Shown here piece after piece: positions 1-10,760 of a DNA stretch of 64,000 nucleotides. Under the pieces are notes generated by a model. That model did no database searches. It saw nothing but the letters and a program-made list of their open reading frames with translations, and was not told where the DNA came from. The translations under genes and the position numbers were made by a program. Each line of letters opens with the position of its first letter. Position 1 is the stretch's first letter. The stretch spans positions 52,263,370 through 52,327,369 of the forward strand of contig CM049307.1 of assembly GCA_026874595.1 (NCBI GenBank). Direction: 5' to 3'. The DNA is from Sipunculus nudus (Eukaryota > Annelida > Sipuncula > Golfingiida > Sipunculidae).

Positions 1-27
1 GTTATCAACCTCCCACATGTCATATCG
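1..27 (+). CDS. Gene 1 exon 1: 3' end of an EGF-like module (A type)
   Basis: The frame reads YQPPTCHI and ends in phase 1 before gtaagt. It matches the ends of the later A-type modules ([16 protein letters not shown]), so the window opens inside a 45-residue EGF exon. Confidence 0.8.
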
Positions 28-3000
28 GTAAGTAATCCGCAACAAAACAAGTGTATGTATTCGAAAAGAAATATTATGTCATAATTAGCCATGTAATCCT
101 AATAATAGATGTAATTGTAATAAGCTATGCAAACGTAAACCACAGGGCAAATTCAAGCATATTTTTAACACGCCTATATTTGTTTTAGCGTGTAGGGATG
201 GTTCATTTGGTATGGATTGCAAAAACAGTTGTAGATGTCTCGATAGTTCTGAAGTTTGTCAGAAAACGGACGGCAACTGTACACAAAGTGGATGTGCAGC
301 GGGATTCCATGGCCCAGGTTGCCAAAAAGGTGCTGTCAACATTCAAAAATCATATGTAGATTAGACCAAACATAACAGTATTTAGGTTTATAGTATTTAG
401 CCTGAAGAATGTGCTTCAGCTATACTATAAAGCTGGTAGAAGGCGATAATGTACCGTTTCATTTAAGGCAGGCCTTAGGACAATCCCCCTTCGCCGGATG
501 GGAGGTACTGATGCTTAATGGCAACCCTGTGTTGGAACATAGATGTTATACCTTTACTGACAGCCTGGCTGTATGCGTACACTTTAATTGATTATATAAT
601 ATTTATATAAATATATTGTTATTCAATATATGCTAGTTCAATTTAAGATATTTTAAATATATTCCTTTCATTTATGCTGGAAAGAATGCACACAAGGAAA
701 TTATGGTCCAAACTGTGCTGAAGCCTGCTCCAGCTATTGCAAAATACCTGGAGAATGTAGCAAGGCGTCAGGAGACTGTGTTTGTCAAGTTGGCTATCAA
801 CCCCCTACCTGTCACGCTGGTGAGTTGTACTAAAAAACACCTCCCTGCCGGCCTTAAAATCACTAATCGTCACTAAGCTGAGCAGATCTCTGCTTTATAT
901 ATGCTTTCTGCGAGGTGAACTTCCTCCTCTCCCTTTGATTCACTGAACACGTTTAGGAGCTCTCCTTGAGCAGTAATAATATTCCCGGTGTCAAATTTTC
1001 AATGTACTGACGTACTGGACCTCTTGAAAAGAAACAGGCTTCTCTTTCAATTCCTACTATGAACGAAACATCTCCTTCATTTAATATGTTTGTTACAATA
1101 TATTAGTATTACTGCTGATTGTTAAGCATGTTTGGTAGTCTTGCATATAAATGTAGATAAAAGAGCAGAAAATGACACCCTTTTTTCACTTGAAAACACA
1201 CTGGAGTCCTGTGAATTCCTGTATTGTGCCGGATACTTAGTTATTTCCATGAACTGGGTTATTTTAACTGTAACAAGGCCTGCGTGGCTATTGTGCCTGT
1301 GCCGGTTAAATAGTCATTGCAATTGAAATACAAAAGGGAATTTCGGGTTTATCTCTTCCTGTCCTAAAAGACCAGACATGATTATTGTCATGTTAGGGCC
1401 GGATGGTGGTGCTTGAATGATTTCCAACATCTTGAGGAACCAAGCAACTTTGATAAACAATATCAAATTTTAGATCAGAAAAACTAGAACATGTTTACAA
1501 CTATCACATAATTACAACTGTATTAAATGACTTCTGTCATGGTTTTTCAAAAGCATGCAAGGATGGTTCTTTTGGTATGAACTGCTCTGTGACATGCAGA
1601 TGCTTACAAAATGCTGAAGTGTGTGACAAGAAAAACGGCACATGTGCCGAGAGTGGATGCGCTGCTGGATATCATGGATATGACTGCCAGAGAGGTTTGA
1701 TCTCGTTTATGCAATTACTTCAGTCATAAGTGCATAATTTAAAAATCCAGTTGTACTAAAATACCAGTATTATGAAATAAAAATAAGCCGTTTGTATCAA
1801 ATATATGGTCAACCCTGTGAACATTCGTGATTACTTTTTATAATAATTCTATCCGATGAGAAAATTTCAGCAGAGTGTAATCAAATTGTTTTTTATCCAC
1901 GACCCGGTACGGTGTGCCTCAAATATCAAATTACGTTACTGAGGATTACCTTGGTATTACTGTATCATATACGTTTCATATTTTTCTGTTTCCTACACCT
2001 TCCTACATGTACTGTGGGTAAGCCTTTAAATTGATTATTTACCGTTTTATATACGTAAGTATACTCAAATTGTTTATCTACATTTACGGTTTATATGTCT
2101 TTCATCTCCTATCAGAATGTGAAGAGGGACAGTATGGTCCAAATTGTGCGCTTAACTGTTCTAATAACTGTCAAGAACCAGGGAAATGTAACAGATTGTC
2201 CGGTGTATGTGTTTGTAAGGTGGGATATGAACCTCCTACATGCCACAACGGTGAGAAAAATATATTAGTGAATGAATTATATTGCACAATCAATGACTAG
2301 CTAGATGTATTAGGGCAGTGTACATATGCCATTTATATTGCAAAATGGCATATCATCAGGTAAAATGAATATATGCAGTTCTGAAGGAAAACCAATCGTG
2401 GAAACGTCAAATGAATAATAAGTGGTGGCTATCATAATATAGCAGAAACATTAAAGCTTGTACTTTATATTTCGGTTACGATTCCTTGAATTATGTATTC
2501 CGATAAAGAGCTATAAAAGTAGGTAGATCAAATGTGAGTACATATTCCATGTGTGCTATTGAAAAGTCGCAGACAAACAGAACAATCAGCAAACACTGGT
2601 CGGAGCGATTGCAGGAGTTGTAACGGCATGTGTCGTCGTCATCATCATCGTTACTTTGGCTGTGTTGCTGATAAGGTAAATAATTAAAGGTTTCTATATG
2701 CTTTTGTTTAAAACGCTTCGTTCCCATATAACTAGCATAAAAATATAATAATATATACATGTATACATAATCATTAATCAATCTATCATTGTACATTATC
2801 TCCACATCCATGTCACCAGGCGTCGAAATGGAGAGTTACCAAAAATTAGATCATTCTACCGCAGTAAATCGAAAAAAGGTAGGGAATGCTGAACATAAAT
2901 ATTAAACCAGTATTCACGTATTATTCATCCCTAATACTTCAGAAATGCTATTATTCGTTCGGTGTTAATATTATAATGCTGACTAATTTGTGGATTCAAG

Positions 3001-4553
3001 AGGAAGGGCTACAAACAAGAACCGATACACTGTCTAATGCGTGTAGTAGTCGCAGTAAAAGAACCGATCCTAAAAGACCAGAAAAAGGAGGTGTCAATCC
3101 TTCCGGCAAAACAACTATTGACGACAACACTGTTTATTGTAACATAGAATCGACCTTTGATAAAACCGATATAGACGCTGCCATACTCCCAGATTACATC
3201 AGGTTTATGACAGAAAAGGAAAACGGATTTCAGGAAGAGTACAAGGTAAAACTTACTTTTATATTCCTTTATTTTCGGTTTATCGGAAATTATTATTATA
3301 GTTCATCGTTAGTACTATTGTTTTAATATATTATCATATATTATTAAACTGTTCTCCTCATATCATGATGATAGGTCAATTATTTATTATAGGCGTATTT
3401 TTTAACACGCGCGAATGTAACATTGTTAAAAGAATGAGGAAATAGAAAAGTATTTCGCAAATTTGGAATTTGGTAGACAAATATTTGACCACAGTAAATG
3501 TAACATTTACTTATTTTCTAGAACTGTGTAACCGCTAACGAAAAATAATTTTCATTCATTACCACAATTACAGACTATTTCAAGTGATCCTGTTGCCAAT
3601 ATAGATGTGGGCAAAATAACAGAGAATCGTTCGAAAAATCGGTTTCGCAACATTATTCCATGTGAGAGCACTTTTTATTAGATACCAATGCATCAGCAGA
3701 AACATCCAATTTTAAATGAATAAAACCTCTGTCACTAAACTACTTAAAATACGTTCGTGCTTAATTACATAATCATGTGATGGATTTTAAAATTTACGTA
3801 AATCCAGGGTTTTTTATATGTATTTTGATGACCATCAATTTGCTTAATTCTCCAGATGACCATAATAGGGTGGAACTCCAGAAATACGACGGTCATCCAG
3901 TAAATGGGTATATTAATGCTAGTTACGTACCGGTAAGTTATCATGCATCAATAGACAATTATCAGTCCCGACTGATAGATAACATTATTACAAACTGATA
4001 TGAGCGCTCCTAGCAGTTCGTCATGCTTACGAATAAAATTCACTTTTTTTTTATTTAGGGCTACGAAAACTCCGTCAGATTCATAGCTTCTCAGGGTAAG
4101 GTATCTTAAATAATTACATAATTCTCAAAAAACAACCATATGAGGAATAGCAAATAATATATACTATATGCACGTAGAAACCAAATCTGGCTTTGAGGTA
4201 TTATAGGAAATATAATGACATCTATAATGGTGTAATCATGTGGTGGATTTGAATATGTGCTTCATGTCCCTAGGTCCTTTGGCAGAAACGCTTGACGATT
4301 TTGTCCTGATGCTATGGGAAAATGATGTCCCCCTTGTTGTCATGGTTACTTCCTTTAAAGAGGACAATAAGGTATATGCTTTATTTAAGCCGTTGAGTTG
4401 TCTCTAATTTGGTGAAATACACTCAGACGTTTAGAATCTTATATTTATGATCATTTGCCGAGGTAACGGAGGTTACATACTTTCCGATTGTCATTATCTG
4501 GAACAACCAGACCTATTGAATCTATTTTCTCAGTTCAATGAAATATCAGGACC

Positions 4554-4616
<63 letters not shown>

Positions 4617-7600
4617 ATATGGAATCGAACCCAGAATCTCCCGATTTCCGATGCCGCCTCAATAGATCCCCAGCCCCTCTGTGTATTTGCACATTTTTAT
4701 AGGAACCTCCGAAGTGACATCATCTATATTGGTGCACAAAAAGTTGTTTTTTTTAAAGGCAAAGTGTGAAAAGTACTGGCCAAATGGGAAGCAGCTGTCC
4801 AGGTTTGGCGATGTAACCCTGGCTCTGACTACAACAGAACAACGTCCACATTATGTTAAACGGGAAATCGTTTTATCCAAGGTACATACTAGCTGCTTGA
4901 AAAGACAAAAATGTTATACCCAGCTAAGTCATAAAACCTTTAAAATTGATTCATATATTCCCATATATAATTTATTTTTCTTTGAATCACTAATTCTATA
5001 TATTCTAGTTGGGAATTTAATAGATACTTTTGAAACCACGAAAACGACAAGAGAAATTTTCTCATATTTGTGCCTACCGTATTATGCGCGTTTGGTATGA
5101 TTTGATTAATATATAAATTGTGTCCTCAAAGAATGGTGAAAAGAAGCATCTGACGCATATGCAGTTTACTTCATGGCCAGACCATGGTACCCCTCAAAGT
5201 CCTACAGCATTCCTGGCCTACCACAGAGAGGCAAAACAATTCTACGACAACAAAAGGGGCCCGGTGCTCGTACATGGCAGGTATGGTGTTTGACGTCATG
5301 TTGTATTAATTTTGCGAAAGATTTCATAATAAATTTTACACATGAACTTAAAATCATGTCGGCTCTTGTCCTATTAAAAGTGCTGGAGTTGGTCGGACGG
5401 GGACTTTCATGGCCATGGACTACCTCCTGAAACAAGCGGAACGGGAAGGAAGGATTAGTGTGTACAACTGTGTTATGGACATGAGAACACATCGCGTAGG
5501 AATGGTCCAGAGTCTGGTATGTTAAATTCAACACTTCTTCCAGTACAATTATGGCTACAAAGCTATTTTATGTCGTATAAGTTTCTCGGTTTTGTTTGTT
5601 TGCCAACAGCTAGATGTTGTTTAACATACGCATAAAGAAACAATTTAACAGACACATACCGATTTCAAGTGTTTCTCTCAATAGTACAACTGGTAATATG
5701 GAATAGTATTTTCCCAATATGTTTTTATATTAGACGTAGACTAACGTTTCTAATTTCACTTCTGTTTTGGAAATAATCCAAGGTTATACTTTTTTCTTGA
5801 AGGACCAGTATAAATTTATCCACGAAGCTCTTCTGGAAGCAATACATTGTGGAAAGATTGTTCATGACGTCACACAATTTGAAGGTTGGATAACTGGAAC
5901 CTGTGGGAGAGAACTAAAGAAACAGTTGTTGGTTTGTTTACACCTTAACATGATAAATATATATCAGTTGTACAAGTTAATATTTTTTTAAATCTACCAG
6001 TGGTTTAATTAATTGTCCCCTGACGAATCTATCCCCCACAGATGCTAGAGAAGATGCGACGCGTTCTAACACCGGATGCAACCAAGGCAGGCAGACTCGA
6101 GGAGAACCAAAGGAAGAACCGAAATGCCCAGCTGATTCCACTCGACGAATGGCGTCCCCTGCTCATGACACCCGTCCAAGGTTCAAACGACTACATTAAT
6201 GCTGTCCTTGTGAAGGTACATGTTAATCTTTACTTTTATTGTAAATACCCTTTGAATGAAATAATGCCTTAAGATTGCGTAGCACATTACTTGTGCCGGT
6301 TCCTCTCTGCACATAGGATGTAATACTTTTATTTCAAGTATGCCCAGGAATTTATATTGCCTAGGAAAATCCCTGTACTAATGGAATCCGATCAATAGCA
6401 GGTTAATAAAAGTGTTAAGAAGTTTTTTCTTTAAATTTCTTACATCTTATGGCTTTGTGTGACGCTTTTGTAAATCACAATGGATTCTTAAGGTACCTGT
6501 ATTATCTAAGAAAGGCTGCCTGCTCTTTTTTAATTGTTTTCATTCCACCGCTTCTTCTACCACCCGAAATAAAATAACTATCGACAGATATTTAAAGCCT
6601 TTCAGTTTATATCTTTCAGTCTAACCGGAGAAGTGATGGTATAGTGGTGTGCCAGTCACCAGTTGCGGACACTGTCAATGACATGTGGCGCTTGATTTAC
6701 GATTACGAATGTTCTGTGGTTGTGGCCCTAAACGTGTGCGGAACTGAGGTAAGTTATATTGTTACAAAGGTTTCAATGCACAAGATTCGATTATAAGTTA
6801 CCTATGAAAAACAACAAAGAGGACCAAAACTGTAACTTTTGCCATTCACTGCAAGAACGGGATATAATAATTATATGACCTCTTTTTTTCTCAGGAATAC
6901 ATTGAAAAGTAGTATGTCCTTCGGCATTGTCGTATTTTGACCAGGCTACAATAAATGTGTGGTGTGTAGTCCAACTGAACAATAGCTGATTAACGGATTC
7001 ATCTGTTCTTCAGAGATGGATATACTGAAAAATAATTTACACGTATACAACGGATGATAGGGCATGTAATAATAGCTCTTAGGCTATTTCACTGTGATGA
7101 GCTCTTAAAGTCCTGTTTTCTGTGTTTTAAGAATTATCCAGATTATTTAGGTGGACCGACTTACGGACCCTTCAACGTGACGCTCAAATCAACAACAAAA
7201 AGTGATGACTACGTTAAGTCTGTTCTCACGTACTCCTTACAGGTAGGCTTCAAAAAGTAATTTCTTGACCATTCATGAAGTTAATAGCAAAGTTTCAACG
7301 ATGTAACCAGTCAAGACAAACATATTAACAATTCAAAAGCACCTTTAGTACTGAAAAAAACGAAAACAGTTGTTTCACTAACTCCCGTATATAGACCCCG
7401 ATTATTATTTATAATAATACTAGTGGTTAAACAATTCTACCGTATGGAGATCGAACTTATTTGTGCAAAATTAATGTCCGCTGACAATGATTCTCAAATG
7501 CGTATGTATGCAAATGTATGTGGAAAAAAATAAGGCCCTAGTCCAGTCCAGCAATTTGTTGTTATATGAAATAATGGTAACGATATGGTAAAAACGGTTA

Positions 7601-10249
7601 TTACAGCGTAGAGAGACATTTGAAGCCGTCCACCTAGCGATCTCCGACGAACCAACTGAAGGCAGTCTACCTGACATCGCGACGTTCCTGTCTCTGGTGG
7701 AGGCAACATACCAAGCCCAGCAGGAGGATAGAGCGGGACGGACCCTTATTCACTGCAGGTACGGGTCGACGATTATGTATACAAGCGCAACCAGATCTAT
7801 CATAATGTTACATTTTAACTATATCATTGATTCATTGATTGTTTTAATGACTGATTGATTTGTAATTTATAAAATTTCTATTCAGAACAAAGTTATTATT
7901 ATACATATGCACTTCAAATTTTAAATGAATGTATCCAGATATCGAGAATTAGCAAGCATTTAGGAATCCATCTTATCAATATCTCGTCCTGAAATTTTAC
8001 TTTTCGAAATCCAAGCTGAATGTGTCATGAAGGCACATGTACCATCAAGTAACGACCTGTAGTTACATTCTTGTGTCGTTTTAAGTATAAGTTGAATATT
8101 CTCATGCGAATAACTGAATCGATTCACAACAGATATACAATAAACTAATGACGCATCTTTTAACAGAACCGGTTTGAACCACAGCGGCTTATTCTGCGCA
8201 CTGAGTCAGATTTGTCAGAAAATCAAGGACGAGCAGGAGGTGGACGTGTTTCATGCCGTGAAACAGATCAGGATCAGCCGACCAGAGTTCATCACGTCAC
8301 TGGTCAGTACAGATCTGTTTACCTCTCCATTCCCTACTGGGCCATCAGAGCCCCTCAGTGATTTACTTCTCAAATGATAGCAACAATCGCACATTTTTCA
8401 CATTCACATAACAATAAAACATGACTAGTACATCTTAAATTCAAAGAATGATAAAATATAGTGCATGTCATCTATTATACTTGTATTATTTTATGCTTTT
8501 TTCTTATATAAGCCGTTACGTCATATTGGTCACTAGCACTACACATTCAGCGGTATAGTTTTATTATTTTTCCTATTACACATTGTTATAAGCCTATACC
8601 TGTTATGCGCTTAATTGTTACCTTTTTTACACTGATCATCAATTAATGTGCACACGTTTTCTGTTAAGAATGATTTAATGCATAAGAACGCATGGTAAAC
8701 GATTTTATTTTCTCAGAGGTAGCATAATTGATGAAATTAAAAAAAAATAATCCTTCTCATACTGGTGTCATGATATCTCCCCCGAGTTCCAGGTATCTGT
8801 GTCTTTGAATCATCTAAATCTGCGTTATGCGACCATGAGCATGATTATGTAACCAGTTATCACTGGATCATGTAAAATAGATTTCATTTGTACTGAAAGA
8901 GAACCGTAGCAGGGAAACCATTTAGTCTTCACTCCGTCCAGTCAATAACGTTCATGTTGGTATTTTTAGATGTTGCTCAATATGAAAAACAGGAATTACA
9001 TAAACATGCTCTCCCATGATTTTTGACATTATCTTTTATTAAAGGCTGCGCACAACTCATCAAAGCGTTTCAAGTCGCAAGTGGGTGCCGGCTCTTTAGC
9101 CTGTGGACTAAACTGAGCACCGACCTTGCCCTTGAGTCTACTGTATAACTGGTGGCAAATTAATGTAACATTGTCTGCTCTACTTCAGTGTGATTCTCTG
9201 TACTTTCCATTATATTTTGACAATGAGCTGACAATATATTGCCGAATTACCACAAAAGATATTTTGATAGCTTTTTTTTTAGAAATGCCATTTGGTGTGG
9301 ATATTCCTTGCATCATCACACATAACAATAGCTAGGCTCAGCAGCTTTAACTGGGTGTGGTGTAAGATTTTTTTATTATACCTTTGATCAAGTTATTAGC
9401 TGATCCTTTGGCCATTTATTTGACATATCCTGAGTTTGTTTTCACACACTAATTATTTGTGCTCATAAGCAAATTAGTGTATAAACTTTAAACAATCTCT
9501 GGACACATGTTCACATTTCTGGTATATTTTTATGACAAAACCTATAAACTATCCTGTAAATATTACAATTTTTATCAGAAAATTTTTATAAAAGTACCCT
9601 GTAAATATAAAAAATGTACACTTTTAATACCTACTCATTACTACTCAACATACTTATTACATATAGACCAGCAAAATAGATAATTTGGTAAGTCATCACT
9701 ATATTGTCAGCTGATTGTCCAAATAATAATGGAATGTACAGAATATAACACTGAAATAGACTGAAATAGACCATACATTAATTTGCCGGCTGTTTAGTCT
9801 GGGGACTAAACCGCTGGCACCTAGCTGGTTGTTTAGCCACTGCCTTTCAAGTCACCGGTGAACAAGCACACACATATAAACAATTATCATCATGTCACTT
9901 CTGTATGAGGCTCATACGATAAGCGTGCATGCGCATTCTGAGGTTCAGTCATCGCTTCGGGTTCAAAAATGGAAGAGGATATGTTTGTAGCTACAGACGG
10001 ACCCTGTGACACTCGCCCAAAGATGTATCAATCAACAGATACAAATACTTCCTCATAATCATGTAATTTGTCGGTCCCTCTATTAATATTTCTGTACTAC
10101 AGAAATATCCCTGTAATATATTACCCCCCTAACCTGCAATTCAGTCAAGCCTACTCCTGTCTTGTTTTTCACAGGAGGAGTACCAATGGCTCCACCAAGC
10201 GGCCATGCAGTACATCCAGTCCTTCAGCACGTATGCCAATTTTCGGTGA
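1..10249 (+). CDS. Gene 1: EGF-repeat receptor tyrosine pseudophosphatase, 22 exons, 5' partial
   Basis: Exons: 1-27, 189-329, 685-819, 1554-1694, 2116-2250, 2573-2675, 2820-2878, 3001-3245, 3574-3661, 3856-3932, 4059-4095, 4274-4371, 4759-4881, 5132-5280, 5381-5516, 5803-5931, 6042-6215, 6620-6748, 7132-7242, 7607-7758, 8167-8302 and 10175-10249. All have AG/GT borders and compatible phases, giving 865 codons plus TGA. Layout of the visible protein: atypical EGF modules (residues 1-192), one membrane span (about 200-226), basic juxtamembrane segment, PTP domain D1 (about 310-600) and D2 (about 610-860). Receptor PTPs normally dephosphorylate phosphotyrosine at the plasma membrane through D1. 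Here D1 has the WPD loop and the P-loop arginine, but Gly replaces the nucleophilic Cys, and D2 is more degenerate. I infer a catalytically dead receptor, perhaps a phosphotyrosine binder or scaffold. The signal peptide and N-terminal domains lie before the window. An open frame of this length argues against a pseudogene. Confidence 0.88.
189..329 (+). CDS. Gene 1 exon 2: EGF-like module (B type)
   Basis: A 141-nt phase 1-1 exon. It opens with [10 protein letters not shown], has CRC in the middle and ends [12 protein letters not shown]. This is the atypical EGF pattern of MEGF/scavenger-type receptors. It is nearly the same framework as the gene 2 exon at 60574-60714. Confidence 0.88.
685..819 (+). 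CDS. Gene 1 exon 3: EGF-like module (A type)
   Basis: A 135-nt phase 1-1 exon, [10 protein letters not shown] through [12 protein letters not shown], with eight cysteines in the atypical EGF order and donor gtgagt. Same length and framework as the exon at 2116-2250. Confidence 0.88.
1554..1694 (+). CDS. Gene 1 exon 4: EGF-like module (B type)
   Basis: A 141-nt phase 1-1 exon, [10 protein letters not shown] through [12 protein letters not shown], close to exon 2. The A-B-A-B-A order suggests the ectodomain grew by duplication of an A+B exon pair. Confidence 0.88.
2116..2250 (+). CDS. Gene 1 exon 5: EGF-like module (A type)
   Basis: A 135-nt phase 1-1 exon, [10 protein letters not shown] through VGYEPPTC, donor gtgaga. 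It is the last EGF module before the membrane span. Confidence 0.88.
2573..2675 (+). CDS. Gene 1 exon 6: transmembrane segment
   Basis: A short polar lead (KQNNQQT) is followed by about 26 hydrophobic residues rich in V, I, L, A and G, such as [15 protein letters not shown]. The exon ends in phase 2 before gtaaat. The arginines that follow in exon 7 act as the stop-transfer signal. Confidence 0.87.
2820..2878 (+). CDS. Gene 1 exon 7: basic juxtamembrane segment
   Basis: Starts in phase 2 after accag and encodes RRRNGELPK...RSKSKKG, a basic stretch expected just inside the membrane. The donor is gtaggg. It is too short to be found by open-frame length alone but is required by the phases on both sides. 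Confidence 0.78.
3001..3245 (+). CDS. Gene 1 exon 8: cytoplasmic linker and start of PTP D1
   Basis: An 81-codon exon. The polar linker contains TVYCNIES, a possible tyrosine phosphorylation site. It ends [14 protein letters not shown], which matches the first helix of receptor PTP D1 domains (typically GF..EYE). Phase 0 donor gtaaaa. Confidence 0.83.
3574..3661 (+). CDS. Gene 1 exon 9: PTP D1 KNRY-loop exon
   Basis: Encodes [13 protein letters not shown], the phosphotyrosine-recognition loop region. The family consensus is KNRY. The tyrosine that stacks on substrate phosphotyrosine is Phe here. Ends in phase 1 before gtgaga. Confidence 0.88.
3856..3932 (+). CDS. Gene 1 exon 10: PTP D1 (YINASYV exon)
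   Basis: Encodes DHNRVELQK...YINASYVP, the conserved PTP core motif after the KNRY loop. Acceptor ctccag, donor gtaagt. Confidence 0.93.
4059..4095 (+). CDS. Gene 1 exon 11: PTP D1 (FIASQG exon)
   Basis: A 37-nt exon encoding [12 protein letters not shown] plus one base. This is the standard PTP (Y/F)IA(T/S)QGP strand. Acceptor tttag, donor gtaagg. Confidence 0.9.
4274..4371 (+). CDS. Gene 1 exon 12: PTP D1 (DF..MLWE exon)
   Basis: Encodes [16 protein letters not shown] followed by [12 protein letters not shown], matching the family DFW.M.WE...IVM.T motif with Val in place of Trp. Phase 0 donor gtatat. Confidence 0.92.
4555..4735 (-). repeat. Truncated tRNA-derived SINE in gene 1 intron, with (TA)n tail
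   Basis: The reverse complement of 4621-4632 is a perfect B-box (GGGTTCGATTCC). The flank at 4674-4720 matches the SINE copy at 12340-12560 (cctctgtgtatttgcaca and the GAAGTGA-like end). The A-box half is decayed. On the minus strand it ends in a (TA)n tract (4555-4612). Confidence 0.65.
4759..4881 (+). CDS. Gene 1 exon 13: PTP D1 (CEKYWP exon)
   Basis: Encodes [10 protein letters not shown]...VKREIVLSK, the KC.QYWP region and the following strands of PTP D1. Both borders are phase 0. The intron before it carries a SINE fragment and a (TA)n tract. Confidence 0.92.
5132..5280 (+). CDS. Gene 1 exon 14: PTP D1 WPD loop and mutated P-loop start
   Basis: Encodes [13 protein letters not shown], so the WPD general-acid loop is intact (codons 5174-5182). 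It ends PVLVHGS across the splice. The family has [10 protein letters not shown], but codon 5276-5278 is GGC (Gly) where the catalytic Cys is required. One base change separates TGC from GGC. Donor gtatgg. Confidence 0.93.
5381..5516 (+). CDS. Gene 1 exon 15: PTP D1 P-loop remainder
   Basis: Continues the P-loop as [16 protein letters not shown], so the phosphate-binding arginine is present. It continues to [12 protein letters not shown], the R..MVQ(T/S) Q-loop motif. Only the nucleophile is missing from this part of the active site. Confidence 0.93.
5803..5931 (+). CDS. Gene 1 exon 16: end of PTP D1
   Basis: Encodes [14 protein letters not shown], the standard QY.F.H.AL.E helix closing D1, and then the D1-D2 linker. 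The donor gtttgt is weaker than the others but keeps phase 0 into the next exon. Confidence 0.88.
6042..6215 (+). CDS. Gene 1 exon 17: start of PTP D2
   Basis: Encodes [15 protein letters not shown] followed by NDYINAVLV, the KNR...YINA signature of the second PTP domain. Acceptor cccacag, donor gtacat. Confidence 0.9.
6620..6748 (+). CDS. Gene 1 exon 18: PTP D2
   Basis: Encodes [20 protein letters not shown], aligned with the QGP...T..DFW.M..D block, then [11 protein letters not shown]. Divergent but clearly D2 of a receptor PTP. Confidence 0.9.
7132..7242 (+). CDS. Gene 1 exon 19: PTP D2
   Basis: Encodes [20 protein letters not shown], the (Y)WP...YGPF.V segment typical of D2. Phase 0 at both ends. 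Confidence 0.88.
7607..7758 (+). CDS. Gene 1 exon 20: PTP D2 with lost WPD loop
   Basis: Where the WPD or WPE loop is expected, the frame reads [16 protein letters not shown], so the Trp-Pro is gone. It ends [10 protein letters not shown], keeping the D2 P-loop cysteine (7754-7756). Donor gtacgg. Confidence 0.9.
8167..8302 (+). CDS. Gene 1 exon 21: PTP D2 P-loop remainder
   Basis: The P-loop reads [10 protein letters not shown]. The essential arginine six residues after Cys is His (8180-8182). It continues through [16 protein letters not shown], matching the family V.(..)VK..R..RP.. helix. Confidence 0.9.
8303..10174. other. Last intron of gene 1 (1.87 kb)
   Basis: No coding signal. It is AT-rich and holds a long foldback element (about 9060-9860) described separately. 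It is the longest intron of gene 1. Confidence 0.6.
9060..9860. mobile_element. Foldback element with about 170-bp inverted arms
   Basis: The left arm (about 9085-9240) is complementary to the right arm (about 9690-9835). Both carry ggcaaattaatgta, a shared ttccatta block and gctgacaatata, plus a terminal GTGCC-GGCT/GGTTTAGTCC-like block. The interior is AT-rich with no transposase frame. Consistent with a non-autonomous DNA transposon inserted in the last intron of gene 1. Confidence 0.6.
10175..10249 (+). CDS. Gene 1 exon 22: C-terminus and stop
   Basis: After an 1872-bp intron and acceptor ttttcacag the frame reads [15 protein letters not shown]...ANFR and ends in TGA (10247-10249). EEY.(W/F).(H/Y).A...Y matches the final helix of receptor PTP D2 domains, so this is the true terminal exon. 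Confidence 0.87.
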   Translation, partial: EEYQWLHQAAMQYIQSFSTYANFR

Positions 10250-10760
10250 GTCTACCCAGACCGTCTTAGCAAACAAAGGTAAATATGACAGTGACAAAGT
10301 CCTTGCTTGCGCAGACACGACCTAATTTAATAATTGAGTTATAATTGTTTTACCTTCATGGCTGTCCATTTTTATGTAAGAAAAATCGGTATTTTTACAT
10401 ATTTTGTTGGTCATAGTAATTTTTGCCGTGAAACCTTACATAATAATCTAAGTAATAATCTAATAAACTGTAAATTATAGTTTCACTAGCTGTATGGTGT
10501 TCATTTTGATCAAATAATCTGTTCTTATCTTAGGATCTTTCATTTAAAATTAAATTTTGAACGTGTATAGATCTACGAATAGTGTCTGGAAAACATTTCT
10601 CATGTTGTAAACTGTAGTGGATAATATATATGGATATACACAACAAACAATATTCAGTGCCTTGGTCGGAGGCGCGCGTCATTTTTTATATTTTTAAACC
10701 TAAAATAGTTTTACATGTTATGCTGTTGTTACATCAGTAATCGTTTTTATACGCTACGTA
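10250..10760. other. 3' flank of gene 1
   Basis: AT-rich, with no open frame worth reporting. Contains the candidate poly(A) signal. Confidence 0.5.
10462..10467 (+). promoter_or_regulatory. Candidate poly(A) signal of gene 1
   Basis: AATAAA lies 213 nt after the gene 1 stop codon. It is a reasonable position for a 3' UTR end, but no transcript evidence is available. Confidence 0.4.

Noticed and set aside
2491-2811. 106-codon minus-strand frame
   Set aside because: Antisense shadow of the gene 1 membrane-span exon and flanking introns, with simple-sequence Asp runs from a ccatcatcatc tract.
5202-5534. 110-codon minus-strand frame
   Set aside because: Antisense shadow of the PTP D1 exons 5132-5280 and 5381-5516.
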